From contig NZ_JASISW010000020.1 of NCBI RefSeq assembly GCF_030063335.1, positions 48,609 through 112,608 on the forward strand: a DNA stretch of 64,000 nt, in the 5' to 3' direction. Below, one piece after another: positions 27,038 to 35,971 of this stretch (positions are counted from its first letter, which is position 1; each line of letters begins with the position of its first letter). Under the pieces are notes generated by a model. It did not search any database and had not been told where the DNA came from. It saw only the letters and a program-made list of their open reading frames with translations. Source of the stretch: Rhodococcus sp. G-MC3 (GTDB lineage Bacteria > Actinomycetota > Actinomycetes > Mycobacteriales > Mycobacteriaceae). The position numbers and the translations under genes were made by a program.

Positions 27038-28251
27038 AGAAAACAGTGTGCGCGCTCGCAGTGTCGTTGACGGTTCTGGCGGCTGGGTGCGGTAATGAAT
27101 CTGCCGCGGTCGGCGCGGGCTCCGACTCGGTCGCATTCGGTGGAAAGATCCAAGCGGATTACGACGACTCGGGGCCTGGAAGTCTGGTGAGTGCGGACAA
27201 CCTGCTCACGATCGATCGACGCCTCAGCGGTATTTCCGACATCGCAGCGCGAGTGGTGTACACCTCGACTTCGGGGATCGACGGTTCTGCGACGAAGGTC
27301 TCCGGCACTATTTTCTCTCCGCAAGGCCGAGCGCCGGAGGGAGGTTGGCCGATAGTCGCCTACGGCCACGGCACGACTGGCGTGCTTCCGGATTGCGGCC
27401 CGTCGACAGATCCCGAATTGCTCGGAAGCTCGACTATCGTGACGGCTCTCGTACGTTCGGGTTATGTGGTGACGGTGTCCGACTATCAAGGGCTCGGTCT
27501 GGAAGGTTCGTATCATCCATACCTGGATGCGCGGACCGCGGCGAACAACCTCGTCGACTCGGTTCGGGCAGCGCAGAAACTGGTACCCGATACATCGGAT
27601 CGATGGGCGTCTTTCGGTGGTTCGCAGGGCGGGCAGGCAGCGTGGGCGGCCAACGAAATCGCCGCCACCTACGGCCAGGGTCTCGAACTTGCCGGTTCGG
27701 TGTCGCTCGTCCCGGCCGCCGACATAACCGGGCTTGCCCGAGCGGCGGCGGAGGGCACGTTGACGGCCGACCAGAAACCGCTGCTGCAGTGGGTGCTCGT
27801 CGGGCTTGCCAAGTCGCATCCCGAGATCGATCTGGACGACTATCGCCGGGGCGTCGTCGAGCAGTACTGGGACGAATTGTCCGCGTGTGGTGGGCCTCTT
27901 GCGGCCGACCGCACATCGATTGCAGCGCAGATCGGCAATGACGACCTCGAGCCGTCGACGCCCGAGGCCGAGCGTGCGCTGGAAGGATATCTGCGTGAGA
28001 TGAGCGTCCCGCAGGCGCCTGCGACTGCGCCGATGCTGGTGATGTATGGCGGTAAGGACACGCTCGTGTCGCAGCCGTGGACGGACGGTGCGATCGCGGC
28101 CGGATGTGCACGAGGAGATTCCATTCAACCGGTCCTCCAACCGGAGGCCGGACACGCTGGCATCGACGGTGCTGCTGCGTTCCCGTGGTTGACAGACCGG
28201 TTCGCCGGCGTCCCAGCTACCAGCTATTGCCCGGCGCTCCCAGCGCCCTGA
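27034..28251 (+). CDS. Secreted lipase-family lipoprotein 2
   Basis: A 405-residue lipoprotein (MKKTVCALAVSLTVLAAGC, lipobox LAAGC). It is a close paralogue of the enzymes at 25089 and 29768: VAYGHGTTGVLPDCGPS, VSDYQGLGLEGSYHPYL, nucleophile FGGSQGGQAAWAAN, acid MLVMYGGKDTL and His in EAGHAGID. The catalytic triad looks intact. It is coupled to the Wzz gene upstream by ATGA and followed after 16 bp by the acyltransferase. Confidence 0.87.
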   Translation: MKKTVCALAVSLTVLAAGCGNESAAVGAGSDSVAFGGKIQADYDDSGPGSLVSADNLLTIDRRLSGISDIAARVVYTSTSGIDGSATKVSGTIFSPQGRAPEGGWPIVAYGHGTTGVLPDCGPSTDPELLGSSTIVTALVRSGYVVTVSDYQGLGLEGSYHPYLDARTAANNLVDSVRAAQKLVPDTSDRWASFGGSQGGQAAWAANEIAATYGQGLELAGSVSLVPAADITGLARAAAEGTLTADQKPLLQWVLVGLAKSHPEIDLDDYRRGVVEQYWDELSACGGPLAADRTSIAAQIGNDDLEPSTPEAERALEGYLREMSVPQAPATAPMLVMYGGKDTLVSQPWTDGAIAAGCARGDSIQPVLQPEAGHAGIDGAAAFPWLTDRFAGVPATSYCPALPAP

Positions 28252-28267
28252 CACCTAAGGCATCGCC

Positions 28268-29554
28268 ATGAGCGCAACACCGGAGGACACCGCAGCGGCA
28301 GCCCGTGTGTCTGTCACAACAGCCCCTGTGTCTTCCACAATCGACAAGAAGCGCCCGGCGCGCATCCTCGGCCTCGACGGTCCACGAGGGGTCGCGTGCC
28401 TGTGCGTGCTGGCAGTGCACGTCGGCGGGCACAACAGCCCAGAGACGGTGTCGGTGTTCAAGTTGGGCTTGCTCGGTCAGGGTCTGATCTTCTTCTTCGC
28501 GCTGTCCGGATTCCTGATCTTCCTGCCGATGGTTCGCCGGTTGTTCGCGGGGAAGCCCATGCCGGACAACAAGAGCTATGCGATTCACCGCATCCTTCGA
28601 GTGTTCCCGGCCTACCTGGTGATCTTCCTGTTCGCGAACTTCGTGATGCGGGCGGTGTTCGTGCAGAATGCCGCGGTCGCCGAGAGCAATTTCTCCGATT
28701 CCGGACTCGGCATGCTCACCGACCCGTTGACGTTGCTCGGCAATCTCACGCTCCTGCACTCGTACTTCCCGTCGATGTTGCAGACTGGTATCAACCCCTC
28801 GTGGTCGTTGACGCTCGAGTTGGCCTTCTATGTCGCGTTGCCGCTCCTTGCGGGTATCTCCTTCTACCTGAGCAAGCGGACCACGATCAGCGCTCCGGTA
28901 CTGGCGATGATTCCGGTGGCCGCGATGTTCGTCATCGGAGTCACCGGCAAGGTCTATGCCGCGAGCAGGGTTGCGCCGTCGGGCATCACCGCGCCGCTGC
29001 TGTTGGACTGGGGGAACAACGAGGTTGCCGTACTCAGCCGCAGCTTCTGGTCGCTCGCAGACAATTTCACATTCGGGATGCTGGCGTCCGTCATCTTCGT
29101 CGCCGTCGACAACGGAGATCTGAAGGGCTGGATCTCCTCGAAGATGCGGTGGTGGACCGGGCTGGCGATGATCCCCGTCGCAGGCATCTCGCTGAAATTG
29201 ATCGACGACAACTCCCGCTGGCAGTCCACTTTCGTCTCGCTCGGATCCGCGTTGTTGATCCTGTTCATCATCGCGCCGCTTGCCCGGGGTGAGAAGTCCA
29301 AGATCGCCGAGTGGGCGGACTGGGCGCCGCTCAGTTACATCGGCGCGATCTCGCTCAGTGTGTATTTGTGGCACTTCCCGGTGCTCATCATGGTCGGCCG
29401 GTTCGGTTGGCTGAACAACAGTGATACCCCTGCAGCGATGCTGTGGAATTTCGTGGTCGTCGCGGTCGTCAGCGTCTCATTCGGAACGGTGACCTATCGC
29501 CTGGTCGAGAAGCCTGCCCTGGAGCTTGCGCGTAAATTCAAGTCTGTCCGATAA
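28268..29554 (+). CDS. Acyltransferase family 3 (OafA-like) integral membrane protein
   Basis: A 428-residue polytopic membrane protein. RILGLDGPRGVACLCVLAVHVGGH carries the conserved catalytic His of acyltransferase-3 proteins, QGLIFFFALSGFLIFLP is the next helix motif, and about ten hydrophobic segments follow. Such proteins transfer acetyl or other acyl groups to extracytoplasmic sugars. Lying between lipase genes, it suggests that the polymer is acylated here and can be deacylated by the lipases. There is an N-terminal Ala/Thr-rich cytoplasmic stretch of about 30 residues. Confidence 0.9.
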   Translation: MSATPEDTAAAARVSVTTAPVSSTIDKKRPARILGLDGPRGVACLCVLAVHVGGHNSPETVSVFKLGLLGQGLIFFFALSGFLIFLPMVRRLFAGKPMPDNKSYAIHRILRVFPAYLVIFLFANFVMRAVFVQNAAVAESNFSDSGLGMLTDPLTLLGNLTLLHSYFPSMLQTGINPSWSLTLELAFYVALPLLAGISFYLSKRTTISAPVLAMIPVAAMFVIGVTGKVYAASRVAPSGITAPLLLDWGNNEVAVLSRSFWSLADNFTFGMLASVIFVAVDNGDLKGWISSKMRWWTGLAMIPVAGISLKLIDDNSRWQSTFVSLGSALLILFIIAPLARGEKSKIAEWADWAPLSYIGAISLSVYLWHFPVLIMVGRFGWLNNSDTPAAMLWNFVVVAVVSVSFGTVTYRLVEKPALELARKFKSVR

Positions 29555-29569
29555 ATTCGTGGGTGCGAC

Positions 29570-29715
29570 GTCGCTGGCAATGACCGCCGGAGAGAGTGTG
29601 ATGCTCTCGTTCATCGACGAGTGGAGTCAGCTGCCCTTCGCCGGTCCGTACATTCGAGGGACGCAGCAACTCGACGCCGACGGCGGCGCCTGGCGATACT
29701 TCGGGCATGGACTCC
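29570..29715 (+). pseudogene. Remnant of a GH39-like glycosidase C-terminus
   Basis: The frame reads GESVMLSFIDEWSQLPFAGP, then QLDADGG and YFGHGL. This matches the segment of the two intact paralogues that follows the nucleophile (for example ITKWQELPYAGPIYLYQLRD and later FGLLR). No start, signal peptide, barrel or catalytic Glu is present, and the frame runs into the next lipase start. It is best read as the tail of a third glycosidase gene, mostly deleted. Confidence 0.5.
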
Positions 29716-29767
29716 GGAGCTGGGCTAGCCGGTGCGACTCGGCCTCGGGTTCGGTAGTGGAGACGCG

Positions 29768-30961
29768 ATGAGGCTTCTGGTGTTGCTCGTGGCCGCTTGC
29801 CTGGCTCTGACTGGTTGTGCGTCGGCGATGTCGTTGGCGTTCAGTGCCCCGGGGATGGTGGGTATCGCGATGCTGCCCGAGGACCCGGTGCCCATCGAAA
29901 TTTCCGATCCGGGTACTGGTGCGGGATCGGTGATCTACGCCGAAACGCTTCCCAATCTTCCGTTCACCGCGACATGGGGCGGTATGAATTCGGCACGGGT
30001 GGTGTATCGATCAGTCGATGACAGTGAGGTGTCCGGCACCGTCTTCACCCCCAGCGGTGACGCCCCCGACGGTGGTTGGCCGGTCATCTCCTTCGGACAC
30101 GGTACGACGGGGATACTGCCCGAGTGCGGGCCGTCGCTGTCCCGAACCCTGTTGGGTACAGTGGATCTCGCTTCGGGGTTCACGCGTGCGGGGTATGCCG
30201 TAACCGTAACCGACTATGAGGGGCTCGGGCACCGGGGTGTGCACAAGTATCTCGACAACGAGACTGCCGGGTACAACGTGATCGATGCTGTTCGCGCACT
30301 GCGGCATACGTTCCCCGACATCTCCGATCGGTGGGTCGCCTTCGGAGGCTCGCAGGGTGGCGGTGCTACCTGGGCTGCCAACGAACAGGCCGGTTACGCA
30401 CCGGAACTGGATATGTTGGGTTCGGTGAGTTTGGCGCCGGCTGCGAACATGACCGGGCTGGTGGACAAGTCGATCGACGGAACCTTGACCGCAGACCAAG
30501 CGCCGTTGATGGAGTGGGTGATCGAATCGCTCGCCCGGGCATACCCCGATGTCGATCGCGACGACTATCGAAGCGGCGCGGTCGCTGCGGACTGGGATGC
30601 TCTGACGGGCTGCACCCCGGCTGATGCGTCGGCCCGCGGGGAAGCCGCCGCGCGAATCGGCCCGACCGATTTCGCTCCCAAGACCCCAGAAGCCGAGGCT
30701 CTGCTGAGGTCGCAACTCGACGAGATGTCTGTGCCGAGGCAGAAGGCGTCGGCGCCGATGATGGTGGTGTACGGAGATGCCGACACCTTTATCGACGTGG
30801 CGTGGACGGACGCGGCGCTGGCGAAAGCATGTGCGCTCGGCGATGTCGTCACCATCGACCGACAACCGGGCAAAGGGCATGGCGACGTCAACGGTGACGC
30901 GGTCAATCAGTGGATAGGTGAGCGGTTCGCCGGCGATCCTACCTCCAACGACTGCGACTGA
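29768..30961 (+). CDS. Secreted lipase-family lipoprotein 3
   Basis: A 397-residue lipoprotein (MRLLVLLVAACLALTGC). It is the third paralogue of the family at 25089 and 27034, with ISFGHGTTGILPECGPS, VTDYEGLGHRGVHKYL, nucleophile FGGSQGGGATWAAN, acid MMVVYGDADTFID and His in KGHGDVN. The YQGLGL...YHPYL segment differs (YEGLGHRGVHKYL), hinting at another acyl specificity. ATG 29768 has GGAG five bases upstream; an in-frame GTG at 29732 would add residues unlike a signal peptide. Confidence 0.87.
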   Translation: MRLLVLLVAACLALTGCASAMSLAFSAPGMVGIAMLPEDPVPIEISDPGTGAGSVIYAETLPNLPFTATWGGMNSARVVYRSVDDSEVSGTVFTPSGDAPDGGWPVISFGHGTTGILPECGPSLSRTLLGTVDLASGFTRAGYAVTVTDYEGLGHRGVHKYLDNETAGYNVIDAVRALRHTFPDISDRWVAFGGSQGGGATWAANEQAGYAPELDMLGSVSLAPAANMTGLVDKSIDGTLTADQAPLMEWVIESLARAYPDVDRDDYRSGAVAADWDALTGCTPADASARGEAAARIGPTDFAPKTPEAEALLRSQLDEMSVPRQKASAPMMVVYGDADTFIDVAWTDAALAKACALGDVVTIDRQPGKGHGDVNGDAVNQWIGERFAGDPTSNDCD

Positions 30962-30971
30962 AGGTGGGGCA

Positions 30972-31781
30972 ATGATCGATAGTCTGAAAGTTCGCTTGAA
31001 AGATGTGATCAAGCGTCGACTGGGAACAGGGCTGCCCGTAACACCGTTCGACGAGCCGTACTTGATTGTCGCGGTGCTCGGTCAGTCCAACGCTCATGGC
31101 GCCGGCAACGGGCTCGATCGGAACGGGCTGGACGCGCCGCATCCCCGGGTGCATCAGTGGGCTGCGTCGGGTACCTCCAAGGACACCATCGTCGCAGGCT
31201 GTGACCCGCTGTTTCACGAAGTCCCCTCGAAGGGTGTGGGATTCGCTTGTTCGTTCGCGGTCCAGCTGGCCGAGTCGACCGGCAGGCCGGTGCTGTTGGT
31301 TCCCTATGCGCGCGGCGATTCGGCATTCGCTCGGGTACGGGGCGTCTCGTGGGATCCGGCCGACCGCGGTGCACGGCTGAACCTGCTGTGGAACGGCATG
31401 CAGCGCATCAGGTCTGCCGTCGCTATGGGCAACGAACTGGCCGTCGTGCTGTGGCATCAGGGGGAGAGCGACGTTCCGCTCACCACCGGCCCGGTCTACG
31501 CGGAGAAGTTGGATAGCGTGATCGACACTCTGCGAGATGAATTCGGGGACGTCCCGTTCGTTGTCGGGCAGATGGTTCCCGACGAGATCGCGTCGGGGCA
31601 CCCGAATTATGAAATCATCGACGCTGTCCATCGGGACACACCTCGTCGTCGTAGCGGAGTCGTGTTCGTCCCAGGCCCTGCAGGGATGTACAACAGCGAG
31701 ACCGAAAAGATCCACTACAACGCTGCAGGCCAACGCGAGCTGGGCGCCCGAATGTGGAAGGCGTTTGCCGAGATGGGCTGA
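30972..31781 (+). CDS. SASA-type carbohydrate esterase (CE6-like)
   Basis: A 269-residue SGNH-fold esterase without signal peptide. The nucleophile block is VLGQSNAHGAGNGL, a typical SASA/CE6 GQSN motif. ALLWHQGESD-like VVLWHQGESDVPL follows, and the Asp/His pair would be in the KIHYNAAGQRELG region. Family members remove acetyl groups from sialic acids or xylan sugars. As the last gene of the rightward operon it may edit acyl groups on precursors in the cytoplasm, or be exported by another route. Confidence 0.8.
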   Translation: MIDSLKVRLKDVIKRRLGTGLPVTPFDEPYLIVAVLGQSNAHGAGNGLDRNGLDAPHPRVHQWAASGTSKDTIVAGCDPLFHEVPSKGVGFACSFAVQLAESTGRPVLLVPYARGDSAFARVRGVSWDPADRGARLNLLWNGMQRIRSAVAMGNELAVVLWHQGESDVPLTTGPVYAEKLDSVIDTLRDEFGDVPFVVGQMVPDEIASGHPNYEIIDAVHRDTPRRRSGVVFVPGPAGMYNSETEKIHYNAAGQRELGARMWKAFAEMG

Positions 31782-31820
31782 GTTTTCCTTCCCGTGAACC
31801 CTCCAGGGGGTGGACACCGC

Positions 31821-32723
31821 TCAGTTGGCTTCGTGAATGTCCAGTTCCAGCAGGTAGTGATTGAGTGCGATACCTGCCTTCGAGCCGGCGGCCACCGAGT
31901 TGACCAGCTGCGCCGCCGAGTCGACGACGTTTCCGGCCGCCCACACTCCCGGAACGCTGGTACGACCGGTGGGATCGACGGTTACCCAGCCATCCTCTGT
32001 CGTTTCGCAGCCCAAATCGGTCAGCAACTCGTCGCGAGGAATGAACCGGGGCCCGACGAATACTGACGCGCGTGAGATGCTGTCGCCGTTCTCGAGCGCG
32101 ACCGCTCGCACCCTGCCGTCCTGTGTGGCAATGTGGCTCACTCGGCCGTCGATGATCCGTGCTCGCGGAGAAATACGCTTGCGTTCCTCCGTGGTCAATT
32201 CGATTGTGTTCGTGAAGAATACGATATCCGACGACCACTGCCGTAGGAGCGCCGCCTGATGAACACTGAACGGCCGGTTGTCTCCACCGATGACTGCGAT
32301 CGGGGTATCGCGGACTTCGTGTCCATGGCAGTACGGGCAGTGCAGCACGTCGATACCCCATTGCTCGGCGACGCCGGGGATGTCCGGGAGTTCGTCGTGC
32401 AAGCCGGTGGCGACCAATACTGACCTGGTCTCGAGTTCTGCTGTGCCGCAGCGCACGAGAAAGCCATTCGATTTCGGTTCGATGGCCCGTGCACGATCAT
32501 TGATGATGGTGCCGCCGTATTCGACCACCTCGGCGCGCCCCGCGTCGAGCAACTCCGTCGGCGATATTCCTTCCCGCGTCAAGAAGCCGTGAACATGCTG
32601 GGCGGGAGAATTGCGGGGTTCGCCCGAGTCGACAACAGCCACCCGTCGGCGAGAGCGGGTAAGCATCAGGGCGGCACTCAGCCCTGCTGCGCTTCCGCCG
32701 ACGATTACGACGTCGTATGTCAT
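31821..32723 (-). CDS. NAD(P)/FAD-dependent oxidoreductase, thioredoxin-reductase-like
   Basis: A 300-residue flavoprotein with the FAD loop VVIVGGSAAGLSAALML, the redox pair in LHCPYCHGHE (CPYC), a second nucleotide loop AVIGGDNRPF and the C-terminal FAD motif GVWAAGNVVDSAAQ. It resembles small thioredoxin-reductase-like enzymes often paired with MarR regulators. The second dinucleotide loop is atypical (GGDNRPFS instead of GxGxxA), so NADPH use should not be assumed. ATG 32723 has AGGAG five bases upstream. It is divergent from the MarR gene across a shared operator. Confidence 0.87.
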   Translation of the reverse strand: MTYDVVIVGGSAAGLSAALMLTRSRRRVAVVDSGEPRNSPAQHVHGFLTREGISPTELLDAGRAEVVEYGGTIINDRARAIEPKSNGFLVRCGTAELETRSVLVATGLHDELPDIPGVAEQWGIDVLHCPYCHGHEVRDTPIAVIGGDNRPFSVHQAALLRQWSSDIVFFTNTIELTTEERKRISPRARIIDGRVSHIATQDGRVRAVALENGDSISRASVFVGPRFIPRDELLTDLGCETTEDGWVTVDPTGRTSVPGVWAAGNVVDSAAQLVNSVAAGSKAGIALNHYLLELDIHEAN

Positions 32724-32767
32724 GTGGGCTCCTGTTTTTGGGTGAGATACGCTGCGAAGGTAGCAAA

Positions 32768-32785
32768 TTGTCAACTAGTTAACAA
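32768..32785. promoter_or_regulatory. Palindromic MarR-type operator
   Basis: TTGTCAACTAGTTAACAA is an 18-bp palindrome with one mismatched pair. It lies in the 62-bp gap between divergent genes and touches the ATG of the MarR gene. The size and symmetry suit a MarR dimer, so autoregulation and control of the flavoprotein are likely. Confidence 0.7.
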
Positions 32786-33325
32786 ATGGTGGTGGCCATG
32801 ACTGCTGAGACCTTGCGAACTCGAACTTGCAGACTGTGGAACGAGCGCCGTCCTGAGGTCGACACCTCGCCGATGGAGGTGGTAGCGCAGGTCAAGCGCA
32901 TCACGAGCCTGCTGGAGTTGGCGGTGGAACCGATATACCGGGAGGCCGGGGTGACATCGTCGGAGGTCGAGTTGCTCGTTCCACTCAGGCACACCGAGGA
33001 ACCTGTGACGGCGATTCGGCTTGCCGAGCTCCTGGGAATGACTCGTGCAGGAGTGAGCAAGACCTTGGCCAAGATGGAAAGGCGCAATCTCATTGTTCGC
33101 GTTACCAATCCAGCCGACAGACGGTCCTCTCTCATCAAGACGACCGTGGAAGGCAACCGAATCGTCGACGATGTGTTTCCTCGTGAGTTGGAGGCGCACG
33201 GGAACCTGTTTGCGGGGCTGGGTGAGGAACGACGGGCTGTGCTCGACGCCTTGGACCGCCTCGCCGTTACGATGGAAACTCGCCTGGATGTAGCGGCTCG
33301 TGCTGTGAATCCACCGGTAATGTGA
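32786..33325 (+). CDS. MarR-family transcriptional regulator
   Basis: A 179-residue winged-helix protein. The recognition region is IRLAELLGMTRAGVSKTLAKMERRNLIVRVTNPADRRSSLIKTT, the MarR helix-turn-helix plus wing with the conserved DRR. Start could be ATG 32786 or ATG 32798; the operator directly abuts the first. Divergence from the flavoprotein suggests that it represses that gene until a ligand or oxidant is sensed. No cysteine lies in the HTH, so the signal is not evident. Confidence 0.87.
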   Translation: MVVAMTAETLRTRTCRLWNERRPEVDTSPMEVVAQVKRITSLLELAVEPIYREAGVTSSEVELLVPLRHTEEPVTAIRLAELLGMTRAGVSKTLAKMERRNLIVRVTNPADRRSSLIKTTVEGNRIVDDVFPRELEAHGNLFAGLGEERRAVLDALDRLAVTMETRLDVAARAVNPPVM

Positions 33326-33488
33326 ACTCTCGTTGTGTCGCTAAGGTTCGGACTTTGTTCCGTCGAGTCACCAGTTCCGGGCCGGCGCGTCCTCGCGGTG
33401 GTGCCTCCCAGGCCTCGGCTTCTCAGGGGAGTGGCAGTGCTGACATTTCAGCTCCTATCGCCGGACCGGACCTGTGTCGAAATCGGGG

Positions 33489-34586
33489 TCAGGTGTTCAG
33501 ATTCAGATGGGCCCAGGAGTTGTTGACGTAGCCTTTCGGGTTCCACAGCTGCGCTGCAGATTCGGGTTGGGTGGCGGCGGTGTTGTCCCATGCCCTGGCG
33601 AGAAGGTCGGTTCGGCCGGGCTCGATGTCGATGACGGCGCTCCACAGCCGCCACACCCACGGTCCGTTTTCGTCGTGAAGCTCTGCCTCGGCCCAGGTAT
33701 GGCCGTCGTCGGCGGAGATCTCGACGCGTTCGATGCTTCGATCGTCGCCGGCGAACGCATAGCCGTGCACCGTCACTGGTCCGGGTTGCACGGTGCTGTG
33801 CTGGGCAGGGGTGAGGAAATCGCAGTTCAGTGCCACCGAGGACAGGGAAATTCCATCCCCGGGTCCGGCTGTCGACGGGTCGACGTCCGGCGCGAGAACT
33901 CGGTAGGCGACTGCTTGAAAGTAGTTGTCGGAGGGGTGGTCCTGGACGGTGATCGAGTCGACCCATTTGACGCTGCGGGCTCCGATGAAGCCGGGGACGA
34001 CCACACGGACCGGGCCGCCGTGGATGCGAGGGAGGGGTTGGTCGTTCATCTCGAAGGCAAGCAAGGTTTCTTCGCTAAGCGCTTTGGTCAAGGGGATGGA
34101 GCTGCCGTAGCGCTGCGGGGGTGACGCGATGTCGGAGATGTCGGGGCCGGTGAATGCCACGTGCATGCCCGGTCCTAGAACATCGACGTCGACTCCCGTC
34201 GAGCGCAAGACGTCTCCGAGTCGCACACCTCGCCATGAGGCGGTCGATGTCGCGCCGGGACCCCACGGGTCTTCACCGGGGATGTCGCGGATCTCGAGGA
34301 ACCCGCGACGGCGGTTGCCGGCACATTGAAGGGTGGCGGCAAGGGTGACCGTTGTGAACTGCGATCGCAGTTCGTCGAAGGTGAGCTCGACAGGGGCAGC
34401 ACCGGGAACGGTCAGTGCCGTCGTCCATTCGGCTACCCCGATGTCGGGGATGGGGCCGTGATTGCGGCTGTAGAACGTGTTGATGGCGGTGAGATGGTTC
34501 TGCGCCAATGCTGCGGTGTGCGGTTCGGCGTTGTACGGATCGAGTTCATGAACGACGTTGTCGGCCCGCTTGTTCCACGTCGTCAT
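33489..34586 (-). CDS. Molybdopterin-dependent sulfite oxidase-family enzyme
   Basis: 365 residues with the sulfite-oxidase layout. A molybdenum-cofactor domain (~25-215) has the Mo-ligating Cys in ATLQCAGNRRRGF, then WRGVRLGDVL and GGPVRVVVPGFIGARSVKWV. A C-terminal dimerisation domain (~235-360) contains GYAFAGDDRSIERVEISADDGHTWAEAEL. There is no signal peptide or haem domain. It would oxidise sulfite to sulfate in the cytoplasm. ATG 34586 is chosen by family length. It is the last gene of the sulfur cluster, downstream of the TDT exporter. Confidence 0.9.
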   Translation of the reverse strand: MTTWNKRADNVVHELDPYNAEPHTAALAQNHLTAINTFYSRNHGPIPDIGVAEWTTALTVPGAAPVELTFDELRSQFTTVTLAATLQCAGNRRRGFLEIRDIPGEDPWGPGATSTASWRGVRLGDVLRSTGVDVDVLGPGMHVAFTGPDISDIASPPQRYGSSIPLTKALSEETLLAFEMNDQPLPRIHGGPVRVVVPGFIGARSVKWVDSITVQDHPSDNYFQAVAYRVLAPDVDPSTAGPGDGISLSSVALNCDFLTPAQHSTVQPGPVTVHGYAFAGDDRSIERVEISADDGHTWAEAELHDENGPWVWRLWSAVIDIEPGRTDLLARAWDNTAATQPESAAQLWNPKGYVNNSWAHLNLNT

Positions 34587-34690
34587 CTGGTACCCGTGCT
34601 CTCGTTCGGCAACTGAAAGGGTCGGTCGAGCGATGGAGAAACGGTGTGGAGCGTCCGATTCCGTGGTTCGATCCGGACGAGGGGAGCTTC

Positions 34691-35857
34691 TCACGCGGCC
34701 AGGAACAGATGTCCTCGTAGGCTGCCGCGGAAAGTGTGGGCGGCGACGGTGCCCCAGGCGGCGAGCAGAACCACATACAGTCCGACGGCAATAACATCGA
34801 CGGGGGTCGAGCCGAGGGCACCCCCCAAGGCGGTGGCGCCGGTGACGCACGTGCCGATGGGGAAGGTGAACGACCACCAGGTGAGAGAGAAGGTCAGTCC
34901 CTGCCGCGCGGCGTGCACTGTCAGTGCAGTGGCGAGAGTGAACATCAGTATTCCGAAGCCGCCCATCGTCAGTCCGAAAACGATGCCGAAAACGTGCAAC
35001 CCAGTTGCGACCGCAGCGGTGTCGCCCGCGAATGCCAACGGGGCATCGTTACCGAGAAGGTTTGCTGCGGTGATGGACTGGCCGATCATGCCGAGAGTGA
35101 TCCACACGGTCGGTGCGGCCTGCACCGACGGGATGCCTCCGTGGACCAGGCGTCCGTAGATCAGTGTCATCGTCAGCATCCCGATGATCAGCGACAGACC
35201 GAACATCGCGTAGCAGCCCGCGAGCATCGCGAGCCTCCCCTGGCCTTGGTCGATGTGAGGAAGAAGAAGGGCGCCGGTGGATGCGGACACCATCGGCGGC
35301 ACGATGGGCATCAGCCATGCCGGGAGCGCGACGGCGGTCTCGTGATCGTGGGCGGTGATCATCAAATACGGTACGAGCACACTGGTGAGCAGTCCGAGCA
35401 CGGTGCCCGCGGTCCACAACACGGCGAACACGGTGGTCGCGGCCGTTGCGCCGAGGAGGTCTTCGCCCAGCAGCATCGTACCGGCGCCGACCGTCAGCAG
35501 AGCCATCGGCGGCGCGCCGTAGAACTGAACCATCACCGGGTGAGCGGCGTGTTCGCGTGCGTGGGTGCGGTGTCGAACCCAGTGCACACCGAACGCGGTC
35601 GACAGGGCTATCAACGCGACAGACGCGGAGATCCATACTGCGGTGGCAAATACGTGCAGGCCGGGGATGCGCGCTGGGAGGGTGGCTGCAGCATTGGCGA
35701 CGATGCCGGTCCCCATCACGGAGGCAAACCAGTTCGGGGTGATGTGCTCGAACAGTCGGCCGGGGCGGTCGAGCGCCGGGAGTAGCCGGTGCGTGCGCTC
35801 GGGCGCCGCGCTACTCGATAGCGACGCGGTGATGGAGCTGAACGCTGTCGTGGTCAT
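34691..35857 (-). CDS. TDT-family (SSU1/TehA-like) anion transporter
   Basis: A 388-residue integral membrane protein with ten predicted helices. PNWFASVMGTGIVANAAATL and the internal repeats (MVSASTGALLLPHIDQGQGRLAMLAGCYAMFGLSLIIG, FGLTMGGFGILMFTLATAL, LTWWSFTFPIGTCVTGATAL) are typical of the TDT/SLAC1 family, which includes the sulfite efflux pump SSU1. Its position between sulfite oxidase and a persulfide-type dioxygenase supports sulfite export. Confidence 0.87.
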   Translation of the reverse strand: MTTTAFSSITASLSSSAAPERTHRLLPALDRPGRLFEHITPNWFASVMGTGIVANAAATLPARIPGLHVFATAVWISASVALIALSTAFGVHWVRHRTHAREHAAHPVMVQFYGAPPMALLTVGAGTMLLGEDLLGATAATTVFAVLWTAGTVLGLLTSVLVPYLMITAHDHETAVALPAWLMPIVPPMVSASTGALLLPHIDQGQGRLAMLAGCYAMFGLSLIIGMLTMTLIYGRLVHGGIPSVQAAPTVWITLGMIGQSITAANLLGNDAPLAFAGDTAAVATGLHVFGIVFGLTMGGFGILMFTLATALTVHAARQGLTFSLTWWSFTFPIGTCVTGATALGGALGSTPVDVIAVGLYVVLLAAWGTVAAHTFRGSLRGHLFLAA

Positions 35858-35971
35858 GCCTCCACACTGGCCGACCATCGGGTGCCTGGGTAGAGGCCAT
35901 CCTCTTGTAGGCCCACAAAAGTAGATTGTGTCGCCTGGCCGGTGTCGTGTCGGCCGGAAACGGAGTTCGAG

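Noticed and set aside
26971..28254. 427-residue open frame on the minus strand
   Set aside because: Antisense to lipase 2, Arg/His-rich with no recognisable fold.
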